Source: an uncultured Methylococcaceae bacterium
Lineage (GTDB): Bacteria > Pseudomonadota > Gammaproteobacteria > Methylococcales > Methylomonadaceae
Reading direction: 5' to 3'
Assembly: GCA_903945375.1 (NCBI GenBank)
Contig: CAJAVP010000120.1
Coordinates: forward strand, 1-46,117
DNA length: 46,117 bases
The notes under the pieces were generated by a model. The model saw nothing but the letters and a program-made list of their open reading frames with translations. It had not been told where the DNA came from and ran no database searches. Shown here piece by piece: positions 17,810 to 24,403 of the stretch. A program made the position numbers and the translations under genes. The stretch's first letter is position 1. The number at the start of each line of letters is the position of its first letter.

Positions 17810-19606
17810 ATGAAAGTTCGATACAGAGAAGAAATGGCGAATCACTCTGACCCCGAGTCATGCGGTATGTGTCGTGAGGCACATGCCGAAGCGTTGACAG
17901 GGGACACCGGCAGGCCAGCCATTGAGCCGCGTAATCAACAATTCGGGATGCCGACGGAGTTAAGGATCACGGAAGGCAATACGATGCATGACAATAATCG
18001 CAAGCCATGCTTCGATCCCGCGCGGTCGGAGACCCTGCGCATGTCGGGAAGTTTCTTGCACAGGAACTGGGAGATCTCATCGGCATCCGGGACAGTTTGC
18101 CCGGATGGGACGGGGAAGGTCGATGACCACAAGCCCGTCATCTACGCCGGTGAGAAGTCGGATACGTCAGTAGTACCGAAGAAGCCGCCGAACAATGGGA
18201 ACACCCCTGCGGAGGTGGTGGAGGGAAGCGACGTAACCAAAGGGAACGCCTTCGATTCTCCCGCGCCCCAGACACAGCGCCGGATTAGCGCGTCGATGGG
18301 ACTCGAAGGCGTGCGCGAAATCGCCCGTCGTAACAAACGGGAACAGTTCACGGCACTGCTGCATCATGTCACACCGTCGTTGCTGGTGGAGAGCTTTTAC
18401 GCTCTCAGAAAGAACGCGGCGGCAGGTGTGGACGGTGTAACGTGGCGAGAGTACGAGCAGATTCTCTATACGCGCGTACATGAATTGCATCGGGAAATAC
18501 ATTCCGGCGCTTACCGTACACAACCATCACGGCGGGTATTTATTCCCAAAGCTGATGGCAAGCAACGATCTCTTGGGATAGCTTCTCTGGAGGACAAAGT
18601 TGTGCAACAGGCCGTCTCGACGGTACTGAGCGCAATTTACGAAGAGGATTTTCTTGGATTTTCATATGGGTTCCGCAAAGGGCGTGGTCAGCATGACGCA
18701 CTCGATGCACTGTACATGGGGATAACGGGCCGGAAGGTGAATTGGATTTTAGATGCGGACATTCGCGCATTTTTCGATGAAATCGATCACGAATGGATGC
18801 TCAAATTTCTGGGACATCGGATTGCGGATAAGCGGATATTACGGCTGATTCGCAAGTGGCTCAAAGCGGGGGTGATCGAGAACGGACGCAGGGTTGCATC
18901 GGAGCGGGGATGCCCTCAAGGGGCGGTAATTTCGCCCTTGCTCAGTAATATCTATCTGCATTATGTTCTCGACACATGGGCGCATCACTGGCGTAAGCAA
19001 TATTCGCCGGGAGACGTCATTATCGTTCGTTATGCGGACGATAGCGTGCTGGGATTTCAGCACGAAGGCGTGGCAAAACGATTCTTGGCTGCAATGCAGG
19101 AACGACTGGCCAAGTTTGGATTGGCGCTACACCCGGACAAGACGCGGTTAATCGAGTTCGGGCGATACGCTGTAACCAACCGTCTGAGACGTGGGCTAGG
19201 CAAGCCGAAAACATTCGACTTTCTCGGTTTCACCCATGTGTGCGCAAGGAACAAGTTGGGTTATGCCAAATTGATTCGCTTGACGGTGAAGAAGCGTATG
19301 CGAGCTACACTGTCGGCAATACGGGAAACGCTGATGCGTCGGCGGCATGAGCCAATCGCAGTAATTGGGCGCTGGCCTACTCGCGTAGTTCAGGGATATT
19401 TCAACTACTACGCGGTTTCTGGCAATCTCCACCGGCTCAAGAGCTTCCGTAGCGAGATTTGTCGAGCGTGGCGCCATGCTTTACTCCGTCGCAGTCAGCG
19501 CCATCGTATGCCTTGGGCGCGCTTTACCCGTCTTATTAACATGTATATCCCACTGTGCCGGATGGTTCATCCCTACCCGGAACAACGGTTTCGCGCCACT
19601 ACCTAA
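17810..19606 (+). CDS. ltrA: Group II intron reverse transcriptase/maturase
   Basis: Multifunctional intron-encoded protein for splicing and retrohoming. The polymerase active site is YADD in [12 protein letters not shown], with upstream RT blocks ([60 protein letters not shown]). A maturase/X domain follows and the protein ends without an HNH endonuclease, so retrohoming would be endonuclease-independent. The frame is open from 17810, but the first 100-160 residues overlap the structured intron 5' RNA and resemble no domain. The true start is probably further in, for example near the [12 protein letters not shown] segment (about residue 163). Confidence 0.88.
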   Translation: MKVRYREEMANHSDPESCGMCREAHAEALTGDTGRPAIEPRNQQFGMPTELRITEGNTMHDNNRKPCFDPARSETLRMSGSFLHRNWEISSASGTVCPDGTGKVDDHKPVIYAGEKSDTSVVPKKPPNNGNTPAEVVEGSDVTKGNAFDSPAPQTQRRISASMGLEGVREIARRNKREQFTALLHHVTPSLLVESFYALRKNAAAGVDGVTWREYEQILYTRVHELHREIHSGAYRTQPSRRVFIPKADGKQRSLGIASLEDKVVQQAVSTVLSAIYEEDFLGFSYGFRKGRGQHDALDALYMGITGRKVNWILDADIRAFFDEIDHEWMLKFLGHRIADKRILRLIRKWLKAGVIENGRRVASERGCPQGAVISPLLSNIYLHYVLDTWAHHWRKQYSPGDVIIVRYADDSVLGFQHEGVAKRFLAAMQERLAKFGLALHPDKTRLIEFGRYAVTNRLRRGLGKPKTFDFLGFTHVCARNKLGYAKLIRLTVKKRMRATLSAIRETLMRRRHEPIAVIGRWPTRVVQGYFNYYAVSGNLHRLKSFRSEICRAWRHALLRRSQRHRMPWARFTRLINMYIPLCRMVHPYPEQRFRATT

Positions 19607-19611
19607 GGTAG

Positions 19612-19684
19612 GAGCCGTATGCGTTAATTGCGCACGTACGGATCTGTGCGGGGGGCGCTCGGCAACGAGTGTCCCTACCGTTAC
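19612..19684 (+). ncRNA. Group II intron domains V and VI
   Basis: Domain V is a 33-nt hairpin from GAGCCG to CGGATC. Domain VI (about 19648-19684) has a GGGGGCGCTCG/CGAGTGTCCC stem and a probable branch-point A at 19676. The complete pair argues for a splicing-competent 3' end. Confidence 0.8.
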
Positions 19685-19689
19685 CGGTA

Positions 19690-19914
19690 CCCCCATTATA
19701 TCCGATATACGTGATTCTGGCGCTATTGAACAAGATGCCGATTTGATTGTGTTTGTTTATCGTGACGAAGTTTATAACGAAGATAGCGCAGATAAAGGGA
19801 TTGCGGAAATTATTATCGGCAAACAACGCAACGGGGCGACTCAAATTTTTAGGGAAATACACGCGCTTTGAAAGTTTCTCCGGCATCTTTTCTTATGGCG
19901 GTGGAGATTACTAA
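19690..19914 (+). pseudogene. dnaB: 3' fragment of replicative helicase dnaB
   Basis: Translation from 19691 gives [20 protein letters not shown], then [14 protein letters not shown] and [10 protein letters not shown]: the C-terminal DnaB RecA-like domain. After KQRNGAT a short deletion shifts the frame. In the other frame the protein continues [19 protein letters not shown] to a stop at 19912-19914, the normal DnaB C-terminus. Everything upstream is missing. The intron ends a few bases before the similarity starts, at a point just before the conserved SD(I/L)R(D/E)SGAIEQDAD motif. Not functional. Confidence 0.88.
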
Positions 19915-20117
19915 TGATGCCAGATAAAAAATTGATAACTCAAGATAAACTGTTTAACGCTTACTTTCCCCCTTGTCTTCCCTACCCATAATATTTTCAA
20001 TCATTACAATTGTCCTGTTTATCCCTATCCAAAAATCTCAGCTTAACAAATACGTTGATTCGAATTATTTTTGTTTAATTAAATACTTGTTAATGTCTTT
20101 TTAGACTAGGAGAAATA
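19915..20117. other. AT-rich leader region of the conjugation island
   Basis: No gene. It contains the first copy of the TTCCC repeat element (19966-19983) and then an AT-rich stretch ending in the ribosome-binding site AGGAGAAAT before ATG 20118. Confidence 0.4.
19966..19983. promoter_or_regulatory. Shared TTCCC-N7-TTCCC element, copy 1
   Basis: TTCCCCCTTGTCTTCCCT, 135 bp upstream of the 20118 gene. Two TTCCC half-sites are 12 bp apart. Three further copies precede genes at 21027, 21471 and 22327, suggesting a common operator or promoter. Confidence 0.5.
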
Positions 20118-20387
20118 ATGTTTGACTTTAATACATTGCCAAAAAAAATACAAAACAATCTGTACTGTAAATATCGTCAAAAAGATTTAATGTTACACAC
20201 TTTGCATTTATGTAAACAAATTTGTGATGAAAGAAGACTATGTTGTGATGAAAATAAAATATCAATAGAAGAAATTGCAAAAATACGTTCTGAATATTTG
20301 CAGTATATTCGTAAACATAACATTTTTGAACTACTTGAACTTGAACGAATTAGCTTTAACAGTCAACAAAGTAAGACTAAACATTAG
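20118..20387 (+). CDS. Small protein of unknown function, paralogue 1
   Basis: An 89-residue, cysteine-containing, lysine-rich helical protein with a strong ribosome-binding site (AGGAGAAATAATG). It shares with the next gene a pattern of N-x-Y/K, a Y/F-R-x4-DL stretch, a CK-x-I segment and a C-terminal helix ending in NIFELLELE (here) or NILELIEIE (there). There is no signal peptide, membrane segment or family I recognise. Because it is the first gene after the intron scar and sits under the shared leader element, it may be regulatory or an accessory of the downstream system, but nothing in the sequence shows how. Confidence 0.65.
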   Translation: MFDFNTLPKKIQNNLYCKYRQKDLMLHTLHLCKQICDERRLCCDENKISIEEIAKIRSEYLQYIRKHNIFELLELERISFNSQQSKTKH

Positions 20388-20501
20388 CTTTACTTTGTTT
20401 TACTAATTATCTAGTTAAATAAAATTATAGTAAGCATACACTGTCAAATTCTCTACGAGAGGGTATAGGTTTTACTTTTTAACCAAAAATAGGAGATTAA
20501 A

Positions 20502-20729
20502 ATGTTTATCCCACAAGAACTAGAAAACAATACTTACTTTCGATTTCGACGACATGATTTATTAACATCGAAAATAAGAGTATGTAAAAAAATTATAGAT
20601 AGTGGCACTCTTACTATTCCAGGCGTTGTAAAATCAGTGAAGGAGTATTATGAATTGATTATAAAATATAACATACTGGAGTTAATCGAAATTGAGTTTG
20701 GTTCATTAAATTCAAAAAACATTCATTAA
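20502..20729 (+). CDS. Small protein of unknown function, paralogue 2
   Basis: A 75-residue protein preceded by AGGAGATTAAA. Eye alignment with the 20118 product: both have NxYxxxR near the start (YCKYRQKDL and YFRFRRHDL), a C-K-x-I/K-I-x-D core and a matching NI(F/L)EL(L/I)E(L/I)E end followed by FNS or LNS. Identity is roughly one third. This is an ancient tandem duplication or two members of one small family. It lacks the upstream TTCCC element and may be cotranscribed with paralogue 1 across a 114-bp gap. Confidence 0.62.
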   Translation: MFIPQELENNTYFRFRRHDLLTSKIRVCKKIIDSGTLTIPGVVKSVKEYYELIIKYNILELIEIEFGSLNSKNIH

Positions 20730-21026
20730 TTATCAGCCAATCTAGAAATCGTAATTATTCAGTCTTCCATTCTCATACGATTTTAATACGGCCAATGAAT
20801 CAAAAACCACCGTTGACTGAACGGAATTGTGCAGAGCGAAGTTCGCTCAGTCATAGGTTGGTTTGAATAATTACAAATTATACAAAGCGATCAATTCCAA
20901 AAATTCGATTACCTGACAGAATTAAACAGAAAATTAAAGCCTCATTTTCCCACTGTCTTCCCTATTAGTAACAATCAAAGTCACTAAAATAAACACATCA
21001 TCAACTCTCCCACAAAGGAACATCAA
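20730..21026. other. Intergenic region with hairpin and regulatory element
   Basis: A palindrome GAGCGAA-G-TTCGCTC lies at 20834-20848, inside a wider GACTGA/TCAGTC pairing (20816-20852). It is followed by an AT-rich stretch and the second TTCCC element. No coding sequence is apparent. Confidence 0.45.
20945..20963. promoter_or_regulatory. Shared TTCCC-N6-TTCCC element, copy 2
   Basis: TTTTCCCACTGTCTTCCCT, 64 bp before ATG 21027. Half-sites at 20947-20951 and 20958-20962 are 11 bp apart, one helical turn. Confidence 0.55.
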
Positions 21027-21275
21027 ATGGCCAATATCCCAAACGCTAGCAAGTACCACAGTGTCACCAACAACAATAATGCTCAACGGAGTAATCATAG
21101 ACCACAACAGCCACAACAACGCGCCCATGAATACCGCGCCCCAAGCAACAGTAGTAATGACACTAATGTTGTCCCTTGGGTGGTGGGTGGTGGAATTGGT
21201 TTGCTGGCTCTTTCTGGGTTTCCAATCACTGCCTTTGTTATTGGCATCAGTTTGTTAGTGAGTGCCAATAAATAG
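21027..21275 (+). CDS. Small membrane protein of unknown function
   Basis: 82 residues. The first about 45 are polar and rich in Asn, Gln and His (low-complexity NNNN and QQPQQ tracts) and would lie in the cytoplasm or be disordered. The C-terminal 35 form one long or two short hydrophobic segments (WVVGGGIGLLALSGFPITAF and VIGISLLV) ending SANK. A good ribosome-binding site (AAAGGAAC) precedes the ATG. Followed by its own terminator, so it is a separate transcript sharing the TTCCC leader type with the NYN and E2 genes. Function unknown; small membrane proteins of this kind can be effectors or anchors in defence loci (inference). Confidence 0.6.
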   Translation: MANIPNASKYHSVTNNNNAQRSNHRPQQPQQRAHEYRAPSNSSNDTNVVPWVVGGGIGLLALSGFPITAFVIGISLLVSANK

Positions 21276-21293
21276 CCACTTAAATCACGCGCT

Positions 21294-21340
21294 AAGACGC
21301 TTATTTCAATAAACTGAAATGGGCGTCTTGGGAGGTTTTT
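21294..21340 (+). terminator. Rho-independent terminator after the small membrane gene
   Basis: AAGACGC (21294-21300) with TTATTTCA pairs with TGAAAT and GCGTCTT (ending 21329); a T5 run follows at 21336-21340. Confidence 0.7.
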
Positions 21341-21386
21341 AACCAAACATACCGATTAACCTAACATGGCGAATAGTTGATAGCTC

Positions 21387-21406
21387 TTTTTCCCACGCTT
21401 ATCCCT
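21387..21406. promoter_or_regulatory. Shared TTCCC-N6-ATCCC element, copy 3
   Basis: TTTTTCCCACGCTTATCCCT, 65 bp before ATG 21471; half-sites 11 bp apart (21390 and 21401). Its position relative to the start codon is nearly identical to copy 2. Confidence 0.5.
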
Positions 21407-21470
21407 GTCGCCCCCAGTTATTTTTTACGATAATTTTTCACAACTAAACAACTACTACAAGGAATCTATC

Positions 21471-22025
21471 ATGGAACGTATCGTCATTTTTAACGATTAT
21501 GCCAATACTAACGCCGCTTATCAGAACTACGGCATTGAACCAAATTATGGCGAGTTACAAAACTACCTCAGTGAAGGGCGCTTCTTGGTGGAAGCACAGA
21601 CTTATGTGCCTATTGATCCGCGTAATCCGCACACCAGGGATCGCGATATTGAACACTTTTGGGAAACCGGTTGGCTGGTTCACAGCAAAGTGGGGGCAAT
21701 GGCCGGTGAGACTTACAAGTGCGACTTCGATGTGGAAATTACCTTGGATCTGATGCGTACCGCAGAGATTGTAAAACCCGACATCATTGTATTACTGTCA
21801 GGCGACAAGGATTTTATTCCGGTCATTTTGGAGCTACGCAAGCGCGGTATTCGTGTTGAAGTCGCGGCTTTCCCCAACATCAATGCGGCGCGTGAAGTCA
21901 TGTTAAAAGCGTCTGGTTTCATTGACCTCAGCCAATATGTAGATGCACTTAAACACGCTTCTGAATATGCCGATGTCAATGAAGAAGAAGATGACGCTGC
22001 GGAGGACATTGAATTAATCGACTGA
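21471..22025 (+). CDS. NYN-domain putative RNase (LabA/DUF88-like)
   Basis: A 184-residue NYN (PIN-like) domain protein. Conserved acidic residues fit the family: D9 in FNDYAN, D85/D87 in KCDFDVEITLDL, and D112 and D114 in LLSGDKDFIPVI. The latter motif is the hallmark of NYN proteins such as LabA and the ZNF451/Limkain type. The C-terminus is acidic (about 168-184). Predicted to be a metal-dependent ribonuclease; whether it is constitutive or activated is not visible. Strong ribosome-binding site (AAGGAATC). A GATCAGG/CCTGATC hairpin follows its stop. Under the shared TTCCC-type leader, implying coordinate expression with the E2/E1 genes. Confidence 0.85.
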   Translation: MERIVIFNDYANTNAAYQNYGIEPNYGELQNYLSEGRFLVEAQTYVPIDPRNPHTRDRDIEHFWETGWLVHSKVGAMAGETYKCDFDVEITLDLMRTAEIVKPDIIVLLSGDKDFIPVILELRKRGIRVEVAAFPNINAAREVMLKASGFIDLSQYVDALKHASEYADVNEEEDDAAEDIELID

Positions 22026-22040
22026 AGGCGCAACTTAGGC

Positions 22041-22068
22041 GATCAGGATTTCAATGGCCTGATCTTTC
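22041..22068 (+). terminator. Possible weak terminator after the NYN gene
   Basis: GATCAGG (22041-22047) pairs with CCTGATC (22058-22064), followed by TTTC. Short T-tract, so only weak support. Confidence 0.4.
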
Positions 22069-22095
22069 ATCAACCATCAACAAAAGGAGTTAAGC

Positions 22096-22155
22096 ATGAA
22101 CGGTTCAATATCGTTACACGCAGACGGCGACTGGATACCAGTCGCAGTCGACTAA
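22096..22155 (+). CDS. 19-residue leader-like ORF with strong ribosome-binding site
   Basis: ATG 22096 is preceded by AAAAGGAGTTAAGC, a near-ideal ribosome-binding site. It encodes MNGSISLHADGDWIPVAVD and stops at 22155. Within it is a perfect 8-bp palindrome GCGACTGG-ATA-CCAGTCGC (22127-22145), and a strong 11-bp hairpin follows the stop. It may be a leader peptide, a real microprotein or a decayed gene 5' end. It sits between NYN and E2, where related operons often encode the ubiquitin-like protein, but it is far too short to be one. Confidence 0.35.
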   Translation: MNGSISLHADGDWIPVAVD

Positions 22156-22163
22156 CAAACCGT

Positions 22164-22197
22164 GTTGCCGTTGGGATTCAAGGATGCCAACGGCAAC
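22164..22197 (+). other. Strong hairpin upstream of the E2 gene
   Basis: GTTGCCGTTGG (22164-22174) pairs perfectly with CCAACGGCAAC (22187-22197) across a 12-nt loop. There is no U-tract, so it may be an RNA structure or a rho-type barrier rather than an intrinsic terminator. Confidence 0.6.
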
Positions 22198-22221
22198 GCA
22201 CTTACACAAAACCCGTGATGA

Positions 22222-22240
22222 TTTTTCCCCTGCTCTTCCT
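22222..22240. promoter_or_regulatory. Shared TTCCC-N6-TTCCT element, copy 4
   Basis: TTTTTCCCCTGCTCTTCCT, 87 bp before ATG 22327; half-sites 11 bp apart. Heads the E2, JAB-E1, kinase and receiver operon. Confidence 0.5.
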
Positions 22241-22326
22241 GTGATCCCATTGAATTTTTAATTTACTCTTTCAACCCGTAACAATCGTAATCTAACTCAA
22301 CACACCAATCCAAAAGGAACAAACAC

Positions 22327-23001
22327 ATGGCTATCATCAACGGCAGAAGAATCAACCCAAACAGCATCCCCAGCAGCGGCGTACATGGCAGCGAACTGGT
22401 ACGTCATGCACAAGCCAGCGCAGGTCGTCGCCCCATCATTGAAAGTGGCGGCAAGGTGCAACAAGTCAATCCCAACCGCTACTATAGCCAACAAGAGCTG
22501 GTAGACAAACAGGGGCGCGGCGCAAAAATATCCTCTATGCCTGATCGTTCTAAAGGCTACGGGTTCGGTGGCGCACGTTCACAGCAATCAAAACAGCTCG
22601 TCACTGAGCAGGTGTTTGATCTTGCTGAAAAGCTGTTCAAACAAGGCGTTGAATTCGACGAAAGCAATGCCGACTGGCTGGTTGTACCCAACTACCAGCT
22701 ACCCCCCAATTGGCGGCACATTGCCAGTCGCACTGCGCTGATGGTGCTGTTTCCCACCGATTACCCAGCACTTCCACCCATAGGCTTTTACCTGCCCAGT
22801 GATTTGCCTATGGCGCATGATGGTCATTTCATCAGCTTTGCCGCGCATGGTGCATCAGATGCACCCATTCAACAAGGTTGGAAATGGTACTGTATCTATA
22901 TCCACAATGGTGCTTGGCAGCCGTCCCAGAACTGGCGTAATGGGGACAATTTGTTCACCTATTTCCAACTCATCCGTGAAGCTTTGGGTAACCAGGAGTA
23001 A
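22327..23001 (+). CDS. Prokaryotic ubiquitin-conjugating E2-like protein
   Basis: 224 residues. The C-terminal about 130 residues read as a prokaryotic E2 (family E type): a hydrophobic LFPTDYPALPPIGFYLP segment like the E2 FPxxYPxxPP motif, then a candidate catalytic cysteine C189 in WKWYCIYI, followed eight residues later by W197-Q-P as in canonical E2s (C-x-x-x-x-x-x-x-W-x-P). It would accept a ubiquitin-like modifier from the neighbouring E1 and transfer it to targets. The first about 90 residues are a separate Gly/Ser/Arg-rich extension (NGRRINPNSIPSSGV, then RRPIIESGGKVQQV, ...YYSQQELVDKQGRGAKIS) that could be a beta-grasp-like or substrate region, which is inference. Starts with a good ribosome-binding site (AAAAGGAAC) and ends 6 bp before the E1 gene. 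Confidence 0.85.
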   Translation: MAIINGRRINPNSIPSSGVHGSELVRHAQASAGRRPIIESGGKVQQVNPNRYYSQQELVDKQGRGAKISSMPDRSKGYGFGGARSQQSKQLVTEQVFDLAEKLFKQGVEFDESNADWLVVPNYQLPPNWRHIASRTALMVLFPTDYPALPPIGFYLPSDLPMAHDGHFISFAAHGASDAPIQQGWKWYCIYIHNGAWQPSQNWRNGDNLFTYFQLIREALGNQE

Positions 23002-23007
23002 CACCAC

Positions 23008-24387
23008 ATGCGTAGCACAGCAAACCGTATCCGTTTTCCGCAAGGGCTTTTCCCAGAATTGCGTAACCGCCTGTTGCAAGACTCCAGCCAAGAAGCCTTT
23101 GCCTTACTGTTCGGTCAACGCCACACCATCGGCGATAAAACCCTCATCAAAGTTGTCGCGGCACATTATCCCACCGTCGATGACTATGAAAGCCAAGGCT
23201 TGGCGCATCTGAGTCTGAAGCGCGAGTATATTTATGCCAAAACGGCTGAGGTGCAGCAACGCGGGGACGTGGATACCTTGATTGATGTGCATACCCATCC
23301 TTTTTGCCCCAAGGGTGTCGCTTTTTCTGGTGTTGACGATCGCGATGAGAAGAATTTTCATAGCTGGCTAGATGACACGCTGGACAATATCCACTACGCT
23401 AGCATCGTGTTGTCACAATCCGATTATGCCGCACGGTTGTGGGAACGGAAGAATGGCAAATCCACCGCCCATAGCGCACAAATTAAGACGCAAACGGTGG
23501 TTGAGAATTGGCCCTCAGCGAAAGAAACCGAACATGCCCGCACCCCTAAGGAAATGACGGAACTGCAAACCGGTTTTCTTGCCCGCAGTGCCTTGGCGTT
23601 GGGATTGGATACGCTGCGTCAGGTCATGGACAACCAAACGATCACCATTATTGGTGTTGGCGGCTTAGGTTCGGTGATTGCAGAAAACCTGATTCATAGC
23701 GGTTTTCAGTCGATCCATCTGATTGATCCTGATTGTGTGGAAATCACTAACCTGAACCGTATCGTTGGCGCGTATTATAGCGATGCGGAACAAAACCGGC
23801 TTAAAGTCGAGGTCGTTACCCAACATCTGCAACGCATCAACCCCAAAGCGCAGATTGGCGCACATCCGGTCGGCATTGAGGATGAAAGCGTTTTGCCCAT
23901 ACTCATGCACAGCGATTGGTTGATTATCGCCACCGATAATCACTTTAGCCGCTATAAAGCCCAGGAACTCGCACTGCGATTTGGCATACCGTTGATTTCG
24001 ACTGGTGTTAATATCAGTGTGGAGGATGAACAAATTACTGACATGAGCGGCGAAGTGATTATTGCCCGCTCAGGTGATGGGCTATGCTTGCATTGTCTTG
24101 GACGCATCAATCCCACCCAAATTGCGGCAGAGCAGCATAAAGGACAATTTATCGGTAATGAGCTGGTCAGGCGGGGCTATGTGAGCGGTCAAGACGTGAA
24201 GGAACCGGCGGTAAAAACACTGAATGCCATCGTTGGGGCAATGGCAGTGGATGTGTTATTGAACCAATATACCCAACGGCAGGCGCATGTGCCGGTGTGG
24301 GTTTATGAGAATAATGGGTGGCCTTGTTTTTACCCTGATAATGGTAGTGTGCTGGCTCGCCAAAAAAACTGTTTCCACTGTAATTGA
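23008..24387 (+). CDS. JAB (JAMM) isopeptidase-E1 (ThiF-type) activating enzyme fusion
   Basis: A 459-residue two-domain protein. Residues 1-140: a JAMM metallopeptidase with E29 and the H95-x-H97-P ... S107-x-x-D110 zinc motif, which would process or remove the modifier. Residues about 185-459: a ThiF/MoeB/E1 adenylation domain with GVGGLGS (216-222), acidic DPD after the second strand, the NLNR motif (R251), and a TDNHFSR segment. Two CxxC pairs (LCLHC and NCFHC, the latter at the extreme C-terminus) are positioned as a structural zinc site. The fusion of deconjugase and activating enzyme beside an E2 is known from bacterial ubiquitin-like operons, but no recognisable ubiquitin-like protein lies next to it here. 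Confidence 0.9.
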   Translation: MRSTANRIRFPQGLFPELRNRLLQDSSQEAFALLFGQRHTIGDKTLIKVVAAHYPTVDDYESQGLAHLSLKREYIYAKTAEVQQRGDVDTLIDVHTHPFCPKGVAFSGVDDRDEKNFHSWLDDTLDNIHYASIVLSQSDYAARLWERKNGKSTAHSAQIKTQTVVENWPSAKETEHARTPKEMTELQTGFLARSALALGLDTLRQVMDNQTITIIGVGGLGSVIAENLIHSGFQSIHLIDPDCVEITNLNRIVGAYYSDAEQNRLKVEVVTQHLQRINPKAQIGAHPVGIEDESVLPILMHSDWLIIATDNHFSRYKAQELALRFGIPLISTGVNISVEDEQITDMSGEVIIARSGDGLCLHCLGRINPTQIAAEQHKGQFIGNELVRRGYVSGQDVKEPAVKTLNAIVGAMAVDVLLNQYTQRQAHVPVWVYENNGWPCFYPDNGSVLARQKNCFHCN

Positions 24388-24403
24388 TAATAGGTTAGTG
24401 AAC

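Larger units (their letters stand above)
17778..19684 (+). mobile_element. Group II intron with encoded reverse transcriptase
   Basis: The 5' end fits the GUGYG consensus (GTGCGCC at 17778). Domain V is at 19612-19644 (GAGCCGTATGCG ... CGTACGGATC). Domain VI forms a GNRA-like capped hairpin (GCTCGGCAACGAGT) with a bulged A in CCCTACC, and the 3' end ...GTTAC at 19684 is seven bases after that A. About 1.9 kb with one open reading frame. The 3' flank is a dnaB C-terminal coding fragment; the 5' flank is not dnaB, so the locus was rearranged after insertion or the dnaB piece arrived with it. Confidence 0.85.

Noticed and set aside
19476-19871. Single 131-residue ORF spanning intron tail and dnaB fragment
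   Set aside because: Its first half is the intron RT and domain V/VI read out of frame; only the dnaB-derived part is biologically meaningful.
24287-24403. N-terminal extension of the histidine kinase from 24287
   Set aside because: It overlaps the E1 gene by about 100 bp and contributes a Cys-rich hydrophobic segment that is the E1 coding region read in another frame; ATG 24404 is better placed.
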